Positions 12,601-24,216 of a stretch of DNA of 64,000 nucleotides are shown piece after piece. The position numbers were made by a program, and so were the translations under genes. The notes under the pieces are model-generated. The model searched no databases. It saw only the letters and a program-made list of their open reading frames with translations, and was not told where the DNA came from. The stretch comes from Myrica gale (taxonomy: Eukaryota > Streptophyta > Magnoliopsida > Fagales > Myricaceae). The stretch lies in contig OZ005619.1 in NCBI GenBank assembly GCA_963930655.1, forward strand, positions 3,206,501 to 3,270,500, read 5' to 3'. Numbering within the stretch: the first letter of the stretch is position 1; each line of letters starts with the position of its first letter.

Positions 12601-15600
12601 TCTTTTGCAGGAGAATAAAATCCAAAGGTGGCAGGTCGCTTCTGCCTGCTGGCAATAATAATTTGCTGCTTCCAGAACTCTCTGGTGCTGACGTGCGTGT
12701 CATCTAACTTCAACTAATCAGCATACACCAAAAGAGTGAAAATTGTCAGCTCGGCAGGGGCACAAAATTGAGAGAAGAATAATGAAATGCTTGCTTAAAT
12801 ACTCTGACTCAATAACTCGTCCAAACCTAACCATGAAGAACATTAAGGGCTTGTTTGGAAATGAGTTATGGTTTTGGTTTTAGATTCAACTTTCAACTTT
12901 CAAATTTTAACATTTAAATATTGTTTAGTTGTAAGTGTTTGTTTGGTTTTAAGATTTGAAATAATTTATATTTTAATTTAATTTATAGTTAATATGATAT
13001 TCAATTAATATGATATAAATCAGACCAAATTTTAAACAACCAAACAAATCCTTATAACTAAAAAATATTTAAATGTTAAAATTTGAAAGTTGAACCCAAA
13101 ATTAAAACCAAAACCAAAACCACAGCCCATTTCCAAACAAGCCCTAAATGTTCAAAAACAGAACACAGGAGAGTTAGAGATACAAATCATGGCTTACTTT
13201 ATCTGGATACGTGAAATAGCTGAAAACTTGTGCTCTGTACCATCGGGCACAACATAATGGATTTCCTTCCAACCACAAGCTTCGTAGAGAGGGAAGGCAT
13301 GCAAGGAACTCTATCTCTAAGAAATTGGAAATGATATTGTAGGAAACATCAAGCCCTTCAAGTGACTTCAAGTTCTCAATCCCGTGCAATGTTGTTAGAG
13401 CATTGTTCCTCAAAACAAGTTTAACAATAGGACAAGAGACCTGCACAGTTCAACAACATCAGTAAGTTGATCCAAAGGTAATTCCTAGAACTCACTCTAT
13501 AAAGCATGCAACATAATGTTCAATGTCAGTAGTTTGCCTAGGTACATTTTGAAAACCAGGGAAAAAGATTCTATATAAATATTCGGATAACCAAAATAAT
13601 GTCCCATATCAGAATTATCAGCATTTCAAGATAGATGTTGCAAATCTAATACCACAGAAGCTGCACTTTGGTTCTAGACCATGCATCACGAAAGTATGAA
13701 GATCTTTAAATGTGACGGTAAAACATCTTCATCAAAATGAAGCTTGTACATGTTGTCTTATGGTGTATGTGAAAATTTTCCTCCGTAAACGACTTCCACC
13801 AGGGCTGGTGATACATAGGGACAACATCATGCGCAAATACTGAGAGATAATGCTCTATGACATCAGATGAAATTCATGAGTGAAGGTGGATGCCATGAAG
13901 GAAGCCAGGAAGGTCTGAATTAAGCCTGGCCTTCCAACTTAGATTGAGAAATGATCTCAAACATTCGCAAAACTACTACCACATAAGTTTGTGTGGCAAA
14001 GCTGAGAAAAAGCAGGTTTTAGGAAAATATGAAGTGCTCTATCAGGGCATGATGCTGCAACTGTGGGTGATTATTTAACAGGGCATCGTATGATGCTGCA
14101 GCTGTGGTTGATTACTTAACAGGGCATCATATGATGCTGCAACTGTGGATGGTAATTAACACGACAGCAGACACAAACTGTAGATAGTATCTATCCAAGA
14201 CACCACAACAAGCCTAATTTGGTTCGAGATGCACTTGCTATGTATACCAATGCTAGAGCTTGAAATATAGATTGCTCACTAATTCCTGAGATAATATGAA
14301 AAGGCCTTTTTATCCTTCTCTTTATTTTAAATGGGAAGAAAGAACTTCTTAGTCAAGAATCCTGTGTTGTCCACAAATCATTTTTCCAATTGCAACCATA
14401 ACATTGAATAATTTGCTGTAAGTAATCTGGGAAACTAAACCCTCAAGATGAGATAGAAATGTGCTAGAGCTCATAGGCAAAACATTCATCACCTTGTTAA
14501 CTTTAAACAGCATATATAGATATAATACATCCGTCACAAGAACTCTCTGATAAAAAATCTTACAAGGACCCAAAAATGTACTTCCAGACAATTAATTTTA
14601 ACATAAGTCAATACTAAAAGTAAATACCTCCGTGAAATACGCAATTGATCTTAGTTGATTAAAACCAAGGTCCAGGTGCTTCAATTTTGTACACTTGCGG
14701 AGATTATCCACTTTTGCAAACTTGTTCCGGCTCAGATCAAGTGTTTCAACAGCAGGAAGAAGTAGCAAAGACTCATCCATGAGAACTATGCCATTGCATG
14801 CACACGAACTGAAGGACAAGCGGTTCCATTGTGGAGAGTCCTTTACCTCAGCAATTCTACTAGCAAAAATATGTCGTAGAGCGTCCTTAATTATACCCAA
14901 TAAGAAAGGAGGAAAAAAAGCTAGTTAGCTCTAATAGCACACTGATTGATCATATCATTAAATGCACCTAACAACAAAAGGGCCAAAATAGAAAGTTCAA
15001 AAAGTGAGATTCTGATTCGAGATGTATCACTCGAAGTCTATGGGTGGTGAGAAATTCAAGAACCATAAGGGAGTCGTTATATTTCTGATGAAACTAGAAA
15101 AAAGAGGCATCCAAAATTTAAGAATCTAAGTACTTTCCACTTACCAATAAGCAAAGTAGGAGTCGAAAATATAATTTATATTCCAAAATCAAGCTCCAAA
15201 GGCATTCCTATGAATAATTTATAATACGTGGAAATACTAATTCTCAAATCCAAATCCAAATCCAAATACCAATCCCACTAGTCTGTTTTCCATTCCCTAA
15301 GCTTCTCAGCAAGAAAGCAAACAAACTCACCGTAGAGTTGTGGCATATGATCTTTTCCAAAGTGTACCTCAGCTCCAACAGCCCTCGGGCCGCCGAGGTG
15401 GACAAATCGCAGCCTCTGAGCTCCAGAACTCTCAGCCTCCCAAACGGGCGCAACGACAGAGGCGTGGGGTCCCGCGACGGAGGTGGCAGCGCCGAGACAA
15501 CCTTGAGCGAGGGCAGCAAGCGCAGAATCCGGCGAAGATACTCGAGCGCGCGGTGGTCCCCGAGGTCCGACACGTAGGAGCGGAGGTAGTCGACGGGCGC

Positions 15601-15771
15601 ACCTGCCAGAAGGCTCTCGAGCTCGTTCAGCGCCTCCAGACGGGACTGCACGTAGTGCAACCCGGCCGGGTTCAGCTTCAGGACTGTGGCACCATCCAGC
15701 AACACACCGGCTTGCCCGTCAATGAATTTCACCAGCTTCTCCAGGTACCGATCCCCGGTCACAATCGCCAT
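6697..15771 (-). CDS. LRR protein, STK11-interacting-protein-like (AT3G17920-like), 11 exons
   Basis: Complete gene, join on minus: 15771-15331, 14885-14628, 13440-13198, 12713-12564, 12362-10861, 9975-9902, 9779-9698, 9624-9502, 9347-9241, 8905-8745, 6942-6697. Every intron is GT/AG and all phases close, giving 1129 codons including stop. Residues 1-147 (MAIVTGDRYLEKLVKF) form a conserved helical N-terminus. About residues 185-305 carry leucine-rich repeats (VETLDLSRNKFAKV, LKHLDLGFNQL, VKLVLRNNALTTL, LEGLDVSYNIISNF, LRSLWLEGNPLCCARW). Exon 5 encodes a long acidic, serine-rich, likely disordered region. The last six exons encode a conserved C-terminal domain (VALVLSSEIKLYVLVIG, EKWLSRSLFVIG, TWKIKWFCEESLFNFVALLK), possibly PH-like. 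Plants annotate this family as 'outer arm dynein light chain 1' or STK11-interacting-like; its molecular role is unclear. The function is inferred from family, not shown here. Confidence 0.9.
7036..8008. mobile_element. MITE-type element with TAA target duplication (PIF/Harbinger-like)
   Basis: Lies in the last intron of the LRR gene. Ends are inverted: GGCTGCGTTTGTTTCGACTG on the left and, reverse-complemented, GGCTGTGTTTGTTTCGGCGT on the right. Both ends are flanked by TAA (7033-7035 and 8009-8011). The 3-bp TAA duplication and the G-rich start suggest PIF/Harbinger. It is 973 bp long, AT-rich, with no transposase frame. Confidence 0.8.
12847..13144. mobile_element. Hairpin MITE, TAA target duplication (Tourist-like)
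   Basis: A 298-bp element in intron 3 of the LRR gene. It starts GGGCTTGTTTGGAAATG and ends with the reverse complement CATTTCCAAACAAGCCC. Most of its length folds on itself. TAA flanks both ends (12844-12846 and 13145-13147). It has no coding capacity and probably depends on a PIF/Harbinger transposase elsewhere. Confidence 0.9.
14044..14160. repeat. Three tandem copies of a ~40-bp unit in an intron
   Basis: In intron 2 of the LRR gene the unit AGGGCATCATATGATGCTGC plus about 20 further bases (AACTGTGG..GATTA.TTAAC) occurs three times in a row; the first copy lacks about 5 bp. Confidence 0.85.
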
Positions 15772-16034
15772 TTCCTCGGCGATCTTCTTCGTAGCTACTA
15801 GAATTTCAATCGAGAAAAAGGCATGAGGTCAATTTTTTGGATAGAGCACACGGAGAAAGTGTCTCTATGTCTGTACGTTGGCGGGATGGAGAATTTGAGA
15901 GAGAGAGAGTTCAGAAAATGAGGAATTTTTAGAGAGACGGGGAAAGGAGGTTCGGGGGGGCATTGGGGAAAGAGAAACGACCATGGCTCTGTGAGAGAGA
16001 GAGACGGTTTTGTCTTTTAATATTTTTTTTAGGC
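15772..16034 (-). promoter_or_regulatory. 5' UTR / proximal promoter of the LRR gene
   Basis: This is the only gap between the LRR start codon (15771) and the hairpin element at 16035. It contains GA/CT-rich runs (15897-15911 and 15990-16003 on plus), typical of plant 5' UTRs or core promoters. No clear TATA box was fixed. The call rests on position and composition. Confidence 0.5.
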
Positions 16035-16945
16035 TAAAATGCTCCGTACTTCCCTGGGGTATGACCATTTCCCAACTTAGTCCTTAGGGTATGAATTTCC
16101 CTTAAAAAAATCCCTGCGGTTTGACCCTATTCTCCGAAGAGTCATGTCGTCAACTAAATGGACGGAAATGCAGACGTGGCTGACGGCGCACACGTGGAAA
16201 CTGACATGCAGATTACCAACCAATCGCAGTGTGACACGTGTCAGTGAATAAAAAATAAAAGTTTTTTTAAAAAAAAAATTAAAAATTAATAAAAAAATAT
16301 ATTTTTTTTAAAAAGGACAAGGGGGGAAGGATCGGCCGATCCTTCCCCGGTGATCCTCCACCGGCCAAAATACCGGCCGGTGGGTATTTTGGCCGCCCAG
16401 AATTGGGCGGTCAGCGGGGGGAGGATAAATTCTCCCCCACCGGCGCGGCTGGGGGACCTCCCTCAGCCCCGGGCGCGCCCAGACCACCGGCGGATGGAGG
16501 AGGCTCCCTCCGCTGGCCGCATGGTCTGGGCGCGCCCGGGGCTGAGGGAGGTCCCCCAGCCGCGCCGGTGGGGGAGGATTTCCCCCCAAAATACCCACCG
16601 GCCGGTATTTTGGCCGGTGGAGGATCACCAGGGAAGGATCGGCCGATCCTTCCCCCTTGTCTCTTTTTTTTTTTTTAATTATAAAAATTTTTTTATTAAA
16701 TTTTAATTTTTTTTAAAAAAAAAATCTTTTATTTTTTATTCACTGACACGTGTCACATTGGTTGGTAACCTGCATGTCAGTTTCCACGTGTGCTCCGTCA
16801 GCCACGTCTGCATTTCCGTCCATTTAGTTGACGGCAGGACTCTTCGGAGAATAGGGTCAAACCGCAGGAATTTTTTAATGAAAATTCATACCCTAAGGAC
16901 TAAGTTGGGAAAGGGTCATACCCGAGGGACGTACGGAGCATTTTA
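16035..16945. mobile_element. Large foldback element with GC-rich palindromic core
   Basis: Both ends read inward as TAAAATGCTCCGTAC. The outer arms (about 16035-16260 and 16740-16945) are near-perfect inverted copies over more than 200 bp. They flank AT-rich spacers and a very GC-rich core (about 16320-16660) that is itself an inverted repeat, including GGATCGGCCGATCC at both sides. Because of the symmetry, frames on the two strands start with the same peptide MILHRPKYRPVGIL, so these frames are not genes. The long arms suggest a Mutator-type or foldback element. Target duplications are hidden in poly-T flanks. Confidence 0.88.
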
Positions 16946-17621
16946 ATTTTTTTTTTTTATATATGTGTGTTTGGATCCAGGAGGTGTGAAATTATTGACA
17001 GGAGGGCTATAATGATTGGGTTAGACCTTGTCGTTTGTGATGTTCAGTGAGAAATTCGTATTTTTAATATAAAAAATGAATGAAAAATGTATCGAAGGCA
17101 TATCATGAAGTTACTATGGACACCTGGCATCCATGCAGTGTACATTGGGACCCAACGCGTTCTCGCTGGATATACAGTTCAGGCAAAACCGCTAGCCTTT
17201 CCGGTTCGAACAGGCCAGACCGGAAGACTGTTTCCACAGGATATTTGATAGTAAAAATATTAGAACGTTAAAAATATTAGGAAATTAGAATAGGTGGAAA
17301 ATTGAAGAGATGATTTATTTAAAATAAAAATTAATAATTTGATAAAAATAATTATAGAAAATTATTTTATTGAGATAAAATTTTAAAAAAATAAAATTAT
17401 TGAGTATCAAATATTTTTTATTTTTTTAATAAAAAGAAATAGTAAACTGGACCATAATAGAAAATGAAGTGACACTAATAAGTGTATGTAACCCAAATAT
17501 TTAGGTTTACATAACGTGAATATTGCTTCTAGTAACTTCGTTAATTGGAACACATTGTCAATTCACACGTTTGATGTAGCTCTGTTCATGTTTACTATCT
17601 TTTTAAATATTTAGGTTTAAA
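16946..17621. other. AT-rich intergenic, no gene seen
   Basis: No supported coding exon. A 24-bp stretch beginning AAGTGTATGTAACCCAAATA at about 17479 recurs almost exactly near 18100, flanking the foldback element at 17622-18108. Confidence 0.5.
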
Positions 17622-18108
17622 TATACTTTGCACTTTTTATGTTTGAAGGTTTTGACACATTGCATCCCCAATATTTTATTTTTGAGACATGAAATCCATT
17701 ATATTATGTCCACCAACGATTTGCACCTTGAAGTGAAAATTAGGCATCAAATTAGACGATAATCGTTTACAAGTGCCTCTTACGTGACTACAGTCCCTGT
17801 TAGATTATCGAATCACCTTTGAATCTCAAACAATATTTGCCAACAGATTACCTGAATATGTAAAATACCAGCATATCTTTCCGAAGGCAAACTTTTATTG
17901 CCTTGAAATCATCATTCTTGAAATCTTTACCGGCAAATTCTCATCTCAATATCTTAGCAATGGAAAAGGAGGTACAAATGCCATCTAATTTGACGCATAA
18001 TTTCATTACGGGGTGCAAATCGTTGAGGGAGATAACATAATTGACTCAATATCTCAAAAATAAAATATTATGGTGCAATGTGTCAACAACTTCTGTGCAA
18101 AGTGTATG
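17622..18108. mobile_element. Foldback (long-TIR) non-autonomous element
   Basis: Inverted arms of about 120-140 bp: ATACTTTGCAC at 17622 onward pairs with GTGCAAAGTGTAT ending near 18108. Shared internal blocks are TTGACACATTGCA, AATATTTTATTTTTGAGA and CAACGATTTGCACC. No coding capacity. Related in style to the elements at 19158 and 43636. Confidence 0.75.
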
Positions 18109-19157
18109 TAACCCAAATATTTAATATTTAAATTAAGTTATATATCCCACATGCCGCACATGTACTGACATGGAAATTGTTTAATTAAAAAATATATCTA
18201 AAATTTTGAAAAACAAAACCGTTAAATTGCTCTTAAGAAATCAAGAAAATATTCTGGTAAAGATATTAAAAAAATAAAAATTGAACGCGTTGATATTCAG
18301 AAAAAAAAAAAACATCTTTCGATAGTTTTCCCGTGTTTGGGAACCCCCATGGTTGAGACTTGAGAGTTCAGATGAAAGTCCTCCGAAACGTTATCCAATT
18401 GGAGTACTCGATGTAGAAAGTGTTCACCATCTGTTTCTGCAGAGAAAACAAAAGCCGGACAGAAACAAACAATGTAAATTGGCTGCACTGTCACATGCAA
18501 TCAGCAATTGCCTTCACGTAAAAGAGAGCGTCCCGTTGGTTTCTGCAGGGCAGAGAACGTGACGAATGGACTGCTGCAGTGCAATAACTTTGGCTCTACT
18601 GCCACATGCAATCGGCCATTGTCTGCTTATCAAGTACGAACAGTCTTCAATTTCAAATACCCTTTTTTTATGTATGTGGAAAGGGATATATGAGGCTTCC
18701 ATGGTTGATTCCGGAAACAGTTTTCTTCAAGCCATAATTAATCCTTGTAGGGGCAAGTTCGCATAGTCACTGTCAATGAGCTTTTGGCTTAGCGTGTCCT
18801 CCCTCCGAACTATTAGTGGAAGGGTCTTAACCGAGGGTTTCATTCTCCAGTCCCGCATGCCTCGAGTGTATGCTACGAAAACTGTTTCAAGAAAAGTCAT
18901 GTTCACATGAGTTTTCGGCAAAAGGTAGCACTAAATACACTCTTTTCCACCAGCAAACCGGGCAACTTGTTGTCAGCTGAAATTCATACGAGTCCTCCTC
19001 ATTAGGACTTCAAATAAACCAAGCTGAATCCTGATTAGGGTTCTCATAATTGGGTTTTTTACTTTGCTATTCAACTCAACCCAAATCAAAGCTTGATCAT
19101 AGCTACAAGGAAAAAAAAAAAGAGTTTTTAGTGATGGTGTAAATAATTAAATGGATT
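18109..19157. other. Intergenic; imperfect ~110-bp duplication
   Basis: No gene recognised. Two similar blocks occur near 18430-18540 and 18540-18645, sharing TTTCTGCAG, ACATGCAATC and related spacing. Open frames here are short and match no family I know. Confidence 0.4.
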
Positions 19158-19516
19158 AAATATATTTTTCATCCTCCGACTATTAGAGTTATACTTTGCA
19201 CCTCATATTACCAATTTCATTACATTTCGTCTCTCAACTATCAGTTGTTTACACTTTGAGCCTCAAACTATTAATTTAGACGAAAATTGCTATCTTAGTT
19301 CAAAATGACGATTTTACCCTCATATTTTTTTATAATTATATTTTGTATTGGGGTACATTCGTCATTTCATTAAATCAAAATAATAATTTCCTTCTATATT
19401 AACAGTTGAAGGTGCAAAGTGTAAACGATTGGTTGTTGATGATCGAAATATAACAAAATTTATAGTCTAGTAGTAAAGTGTCGTGACCCCAATAATCAAG
19501 GGGCAAAAAGTGTATT
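19158..19516. mobile_element. Foldback element, same style as 17622-18108
   Basis: The left arm (TTAAATATATTTTTCATCCT, TTTGCACCTC, TTTACACTTTG) is mirrored by the right arm read in reverse complement (GGGAAAAAATACACTTTTTG, TTTACACTTTGCACC). Boundaries are approximate and there is no coding capacity. Confidence 0.65.
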
Positions 19517-20212
19517 TTTTCCCAATTAAATATTGTTGCTGAAACCCTTCTATTAGCACGAGACGGACCGGGTCGTGTTTATTTCAAAAATGAGTTTCAA
19601 CTTGCTCATCATATTTATTGAGTTGGTTAAATAAAGTAGCATCACCTTTTAGGGTAGGCGATGGTTTTGTCTCCTCAAGTAAAAAGTGAGCAATCAATGT
19701 CCTAATTTAGCTCAAAATTTGGATCCGTCCCTATCATTCTAATTGCCACGAAATTAGGAGTAAATTGACGGGTAAACTCGACAGAGGCACATGGGAACTT
19801 CCATTTCCGAGAGATTTTTTTTCAAAGTTCAATGGACACAGCGGAGAACATACCAATAAGTTGGCTTTTATTTTGACGGATTGTCCATTTTCAAAAATCA
19901 GGGGTGGATTATGATAATTTGCCTGCCCTGTCTGTCCTGGCTACCTAAGTAAGCTTTGCTTCCCAACTCTTTGTCCCTTCGTAATTCATACAAGTCATCT
20001 CCAATATTTCCTCCTATGTAAATATGCTGCATTCAGTAATAATAATTTCTCCAAGACAAGCAGCCAAGTGCTGATTCTTGACAAATTCTTCTCAAAATTT
20101 GAAAATGAACAGATATCATCTTCAGCTACCGAATAAGTTTGAGCTTGGGTTATTCGAGCTTAATGCGTTCAAGTAATTAAGCTGTAAACTTGTGCTCTAG
20201 TTTGATGCCCTA
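19517..20212. other. Intergenic, nothing recognised
   Basis: AT-rich sequence with no supported exon, RNA gene or repeat. It ends at the left target duplication ATGCCCTA (20205-20212) of the outer hAT element. Confidence 0.5.
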
Positions 20213-21818
20213 CAGGGGCAGCTCTATAGTTAGAGGTGTTCATTTTCACCGGCGGTGGCGGTTTAACCGTCACCGTTACCGGTAAGAGCGGTTATTGTGC
20301 CTTAGCAGTGCGGTGACGGTGTCAAATATGTAATTCCGTCAATTTGCGGTGACGGTGACGGTTTTCGCCAAACCGTCACCTACACTACCGTTAACAACCC
20401 ATAGTTTAGACTTTAGGTGATTATTGATTATGTGACATACTTTTATTTGGTTTTTTGTTGGAATATGTTGGTTGGTTTATGTCACATTGTTGAACACTTT
20501 TATTAGACTTTAGTCTTTATGTTTGAATATGATATTATGTTGGACTTTTGGACAACTTATTATATTTTTTTATGAGTATCAATGATTATGATATTGTTTG
20601 AATATGTTATGATATTGTTTGAATATGTTATGATATTTGTCTATTTAATATGATTATTAATTATGATATTATATTGCAAAATTTATATAAGTTATAATAT
20701 TTGAATGATTATATTTATTGCTTATATATGGACATCAAATGGTCTTAATGGTCCAAAAAAGCCCAAGGAAAAGAGCACATAACAGTGAAAAAAATGAAAT
20801 GTAAAAAAAAATTTATTTATTTGGCCTAACGCTTACACGGTTTAAGCGGTTATTGTCTAACCGTTACCGTTAATACCATCACCGGTAAGAGTGATTATTG
20901 TGTCTTAGCGGTGCGGTAATGGTGTCAAATATGTGATTCCGTCAATTGCGGTGACGGTGACGGTTTTTGCCAAACCGTCACCTACACTACCGTTGACCAT
21001 CCCTATCTATAGTAATTGAGGCCTTAGGCAAAATTTTAAAGTGAGGCATTTTTATAACAATTTATAAAATAATATATTTAAAAATAAAATATTAATAAAA
21101 ATTAGTTAAAAGTATTCTTATAGTTTTTTAGATGTAAAATTACTTATCAAAGTGTTATATTCTAGATTTGTTAATTAATAATATTACTAATCCTTTAATC
21201 TTTTTTGAGTCATACTCGATCTTAAGTAAGATTTTATTAGTTTTAATGATAACAAAAATAAATTAAAGTAAACAGTTTAGAATAATAGTACCTAAGACTT
21301 TAGTGAGGATATATAAGAATTGAGAATTTCCAATAAATGATAAGAATACAAAATATAATGGTTGAGAGATGAATTAGACTTTATAGGCTAGGGTTCTTTG
21401 AAGTCTGAATTAATTAAAATTATTATCTTTAAACAAGAAGATATTATAAGGTTGAACGTAGAATTTATAAATACCACAAAAAGTGAAAAGTTAAAGCTAC
21501 TTCAGTTTTAATAGCCTCTTCAATCAATATGCTCTTTCAGTTAAGTTTTTGAGGCCTTAATATTAATTTTTTTTTAAAATATACATTAAAGAAAATTTTG
21601 AAGTGGGACCTCCTAAATTTGGGGAAAAGTTAATGCTCATTCAATTAAGGAGATTTAATAGGCCTCTTCAATTAATATACTCTTTAATATTAATTATTTT
21701 TAGGCCTTAATATTATTTTTAAAAAATATACTATTACAAAAACTTTTAAATTAGGGGCCTCCTAGATTTGGGGGCCTTAGGCAACCGCCTATGCTGCCTA
21801 TAGCTAGAGCTGGCCCTG
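20213..21818. mobile_element. Outer non-autonomous hAT element, split by a second hAT
   Basis: Begins CAGGGGCAGCTCTA and ends TAGAGCTGGCCCTG, an imperfect terminal inverted repeat typical of hAT elements. It is flanked by a perfect 8-bp target duplication ATGCCCTA (20205-20212 and 21819-21826). Without the nested insertion it is about 823 bp. The body has repeated GAGGCCTTA..AATATTA motifs and no transposase frame. Confidence 0.88.
20231..21005. mobile_element. Inner non-autonomous hAT with subterminal motif arrays
   Basis: Begins TAGAGGTGTTCA and ends TGACCATCCCTA, flanked by a perfect 8-bp duplication TCTATAGT (20223-20230 and 21006-21013). It is 775 bp long. The ends carry dense CGGTGACGG/ACCGTCACC motifs. 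A segment of about 117 bp is repeated in direct orientation at about 20279-20396 and 20882-20997. The middle is AT-rich and non-coding. Confidence 0.92.
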
Positions 21819-22578
21819 ATGCCCTAGTTAATGATGAGCACGAGCTGACATCTTTATGAACCAAATCTGAGCTATTTGCAAATAACTTGGTTCATTTTAT
21901 ATCTTTGAACATGATCCAGAAAACTTGGAATTAAGAAACAAGCAGCCCTCATAGATAAGTTGCATTGAAAGGGAAGGAAAAAAAAAGTCAACATAAACTG
22001 AAACTGAAGGATAACTTTCTATCTTAATTTTGAATCATAATTTATGATCTCACAAACCCACTTTTTATCTTACAGTACTTCAAATCTAATGTTAGTTTTC
22101 ACTTTAACCTTAGGTTGAGTGGTTTGTTAGTTAAAATGATACATAGTTTGCTTCTAAGCAATTTTGGGAGGCCGTTTCCTATTTGGGGATCAAACCTCAC
22201 TCAAGGAAGAGAATCTCCAGATAGCTAGCCAAGTGAGCACTTGGAAAGGGGTAACAGTAATAATAATAACTCCATGAACCAAGTTTGACCCTCAACCTAC
22301 CCCAGGACCCTTTGGAACATGCTAAACCTTATAAAAGTACTCATTTAACTACTTCAATGGCTCAAGTTTTCTTTCATGTGGAAAAACACAAACACTTGGA
22401 ATGGTAAAATTGACTTTGCAATATCATTGTGTTGTCCGTCCACAAATCCAAACGAGCGAAACATAAAAAATTCTCTGTGAACTAATGCTACTCTATATAC
22501 ACAGAGTTGTACATCGAGTACTGTGGTAATGTTTTAGAGGCTATAGATGATGATATTAATTGACTTGCTCACCACTAG
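21819..22578. other. Intergenic / 3' flank of the DAC-like gene
   Basis: AT-rich, no coding exon recognised. The end nearest 22578 should hold the 3' UTR of the minus-strand DUF3007 gene. Confidence 0.45.
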
Positions 22579-24216
22579 CTAGCGTCTCTTCTCTTCCTCG
22601 ACTTGTTCGAGCAATGCTTCAAGCTCTGCTTCTGTCAGGCCCTCTAACCGCTTCTGCAAGTTCAGCATTAGGCCTGAGTGAGTGTCTCTGGAAAAAGTAA
22701 CAATGGAAAGTAGGAAGACACAAAACCGTACCTCCATGACTTTGTTTTCATAGTCACGTAATTGTTGGGCATATGTCATTTCTTTGTTTGAAACTCGAAA
22801 TATATATGTAAAAATCCAGCCAACTGTTAGGCCCAACACCATTACCAGCTGAACTACATTCCCTGCTTGCAGAAGATCAACTCCTACAAACTGCAAGTGA
22901 CATCATAACTCGAACAATTTCAGGGCAGGACTAGCAGGGAACGACCTTGATACAATATGTATGAAACCAATACCAAATAATGCAATAAAGATAGCCAAAT
23001 GAATGTAAATGAATCATGCGTGGCATCATTGTGGAAAATTTATTGTAAGCTAGTGTATAGGATAATATGCAAAACACATCAAGGGTAACAAAAAGTTGAA
23101 AAATGATCATATAAGAGAGCTGGATACCTCTAATCCACTTTTCAAGCCAATGCCAATGACAGTAACTCCAAGTCCAATCAGTAAAACATCCTTCCTTGTC
23201 TAACCGAAAGGTACCTGTAGAAGAAACAAGAAAAAGTCATGAAAGAAACTACTATAGTGCCTTCTTCTTTTTTCGTTCTTCTTTCAGCTTCCAAATTCAC
23301 ACATTCAAACCCAGAATCATAACTTCTATCTTTCACTTAATGCACCTTATCATTTGAACTAGCAACACTCCTCTGCAGACAAGACAAGCACAAACAATAC
23401 CCAGCATTTACCGAAATTTACAGCTTGTTCTCTCAAACAGCCTCTCTCTCTTGTCTGTGTGTGCCCCCTGAACTACACAAGATATTACCACCTATCACAC
23501 GGCCTGTTTCAAAGTCTTTTGCTCTGAGGTATGTTTCATTATAATTCAAAGAACACAGAAAACCTAGCATTGAATGCGGCAACAACAGGCACAGCATAGG
23601 ACCAAAGATCTACTACTGAGCAGCCACTTTATAAAAAAAGGTACGAGGACCGTCAATTATCAATTCCTTCATCAACTAATCAATTCCTTTATCCCTCAAC
23701 CCCCTAACCCCCAGAACGACATTACACACAAAAAAACAAAAAGATGTTGACACCTGAATACCCGGATAACAGAAAAGAAGAAACAAATTTGGAGTTTTAT
23801 ACGGTCTTGTTGTTTCTACAAAGTGTTACAACCTTTTGGGTTTAACCAATAGCATGACACATGAAGATACTAGCTCCTTGTAAGGAATCAATGAGTAAAG
23901 TTTACACCAGAGGTCGGAATCATGAATAAAAAGCCTATATACTATCAGTGCAAATACTTCGTAGGGGAACATAATTCATGGTTACGACACAAGCTAGTGG
24001 ATAACTTCATTGTACTGAAAAAAGACATGAAGGGAGCCTCATTCAGTAGTTGTTGCTTATACATGCCTTGGCCTGATCAGAAGCTTCATTGTCACTACCA
24101 TTGGAGTTCGAAGAAGGGGTACTTCTGGGGACGGTAAAGATCACTTTCCTTGCCGGCATGCCTTTAGATCTTTTGCCAGGAAAAAGTGCTTTCTTTCTAT
24201 ATAAGCTTTGAGTCAT
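22579..24216 (-). pseudogene. DAC: DUF3007 / DAC-like chloroplast protein gene, in-frame stop
   Basis: Exons on minus: 24216-24067, 23214-23128, 22890-22732, 22653-22579, all joining in phase 0. The product matches the plant DUF3007 family. It has a segment KDVLLIGLGVTVIGIGLKSG (first membrane span), then FVGVDLLQAGNVVQLVMVLG and WIFTYIFRVSNKEMTYAQQL (second span and conserved tail), ending ELEALLEQVEEEKRR. In Arabidopsis this thylakoid protein (DAC, AT3G17930) is needed for cytochrome b6/f accumulation. Two oddities: the fifth codon of exon 2 is TAG (23202-23200) where I expect tyrosine in VPFGYTRKDV, and the exon 1 donor is GC (24066-24065), not GT. No transit peptide exon was found upstream, where retroelements sit. 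It is probably a broken copy, unless an in-frame downstream AG acceptor (23201-23200) is used to skip the stop. Confidence 0.82.

Noticed and set aside
16308-16706. Overlapping 90-118 aa Pro/Gly/Arg-rich frames on both strands
   Set aside because: They arise from the palindromic GC core; frames on the two strands share their first residues because the DNA is symmetric.
23922-24137. 71-aa plus-strand frame
   Set aside because: Partly antisense to the first DAC exon; no family match.
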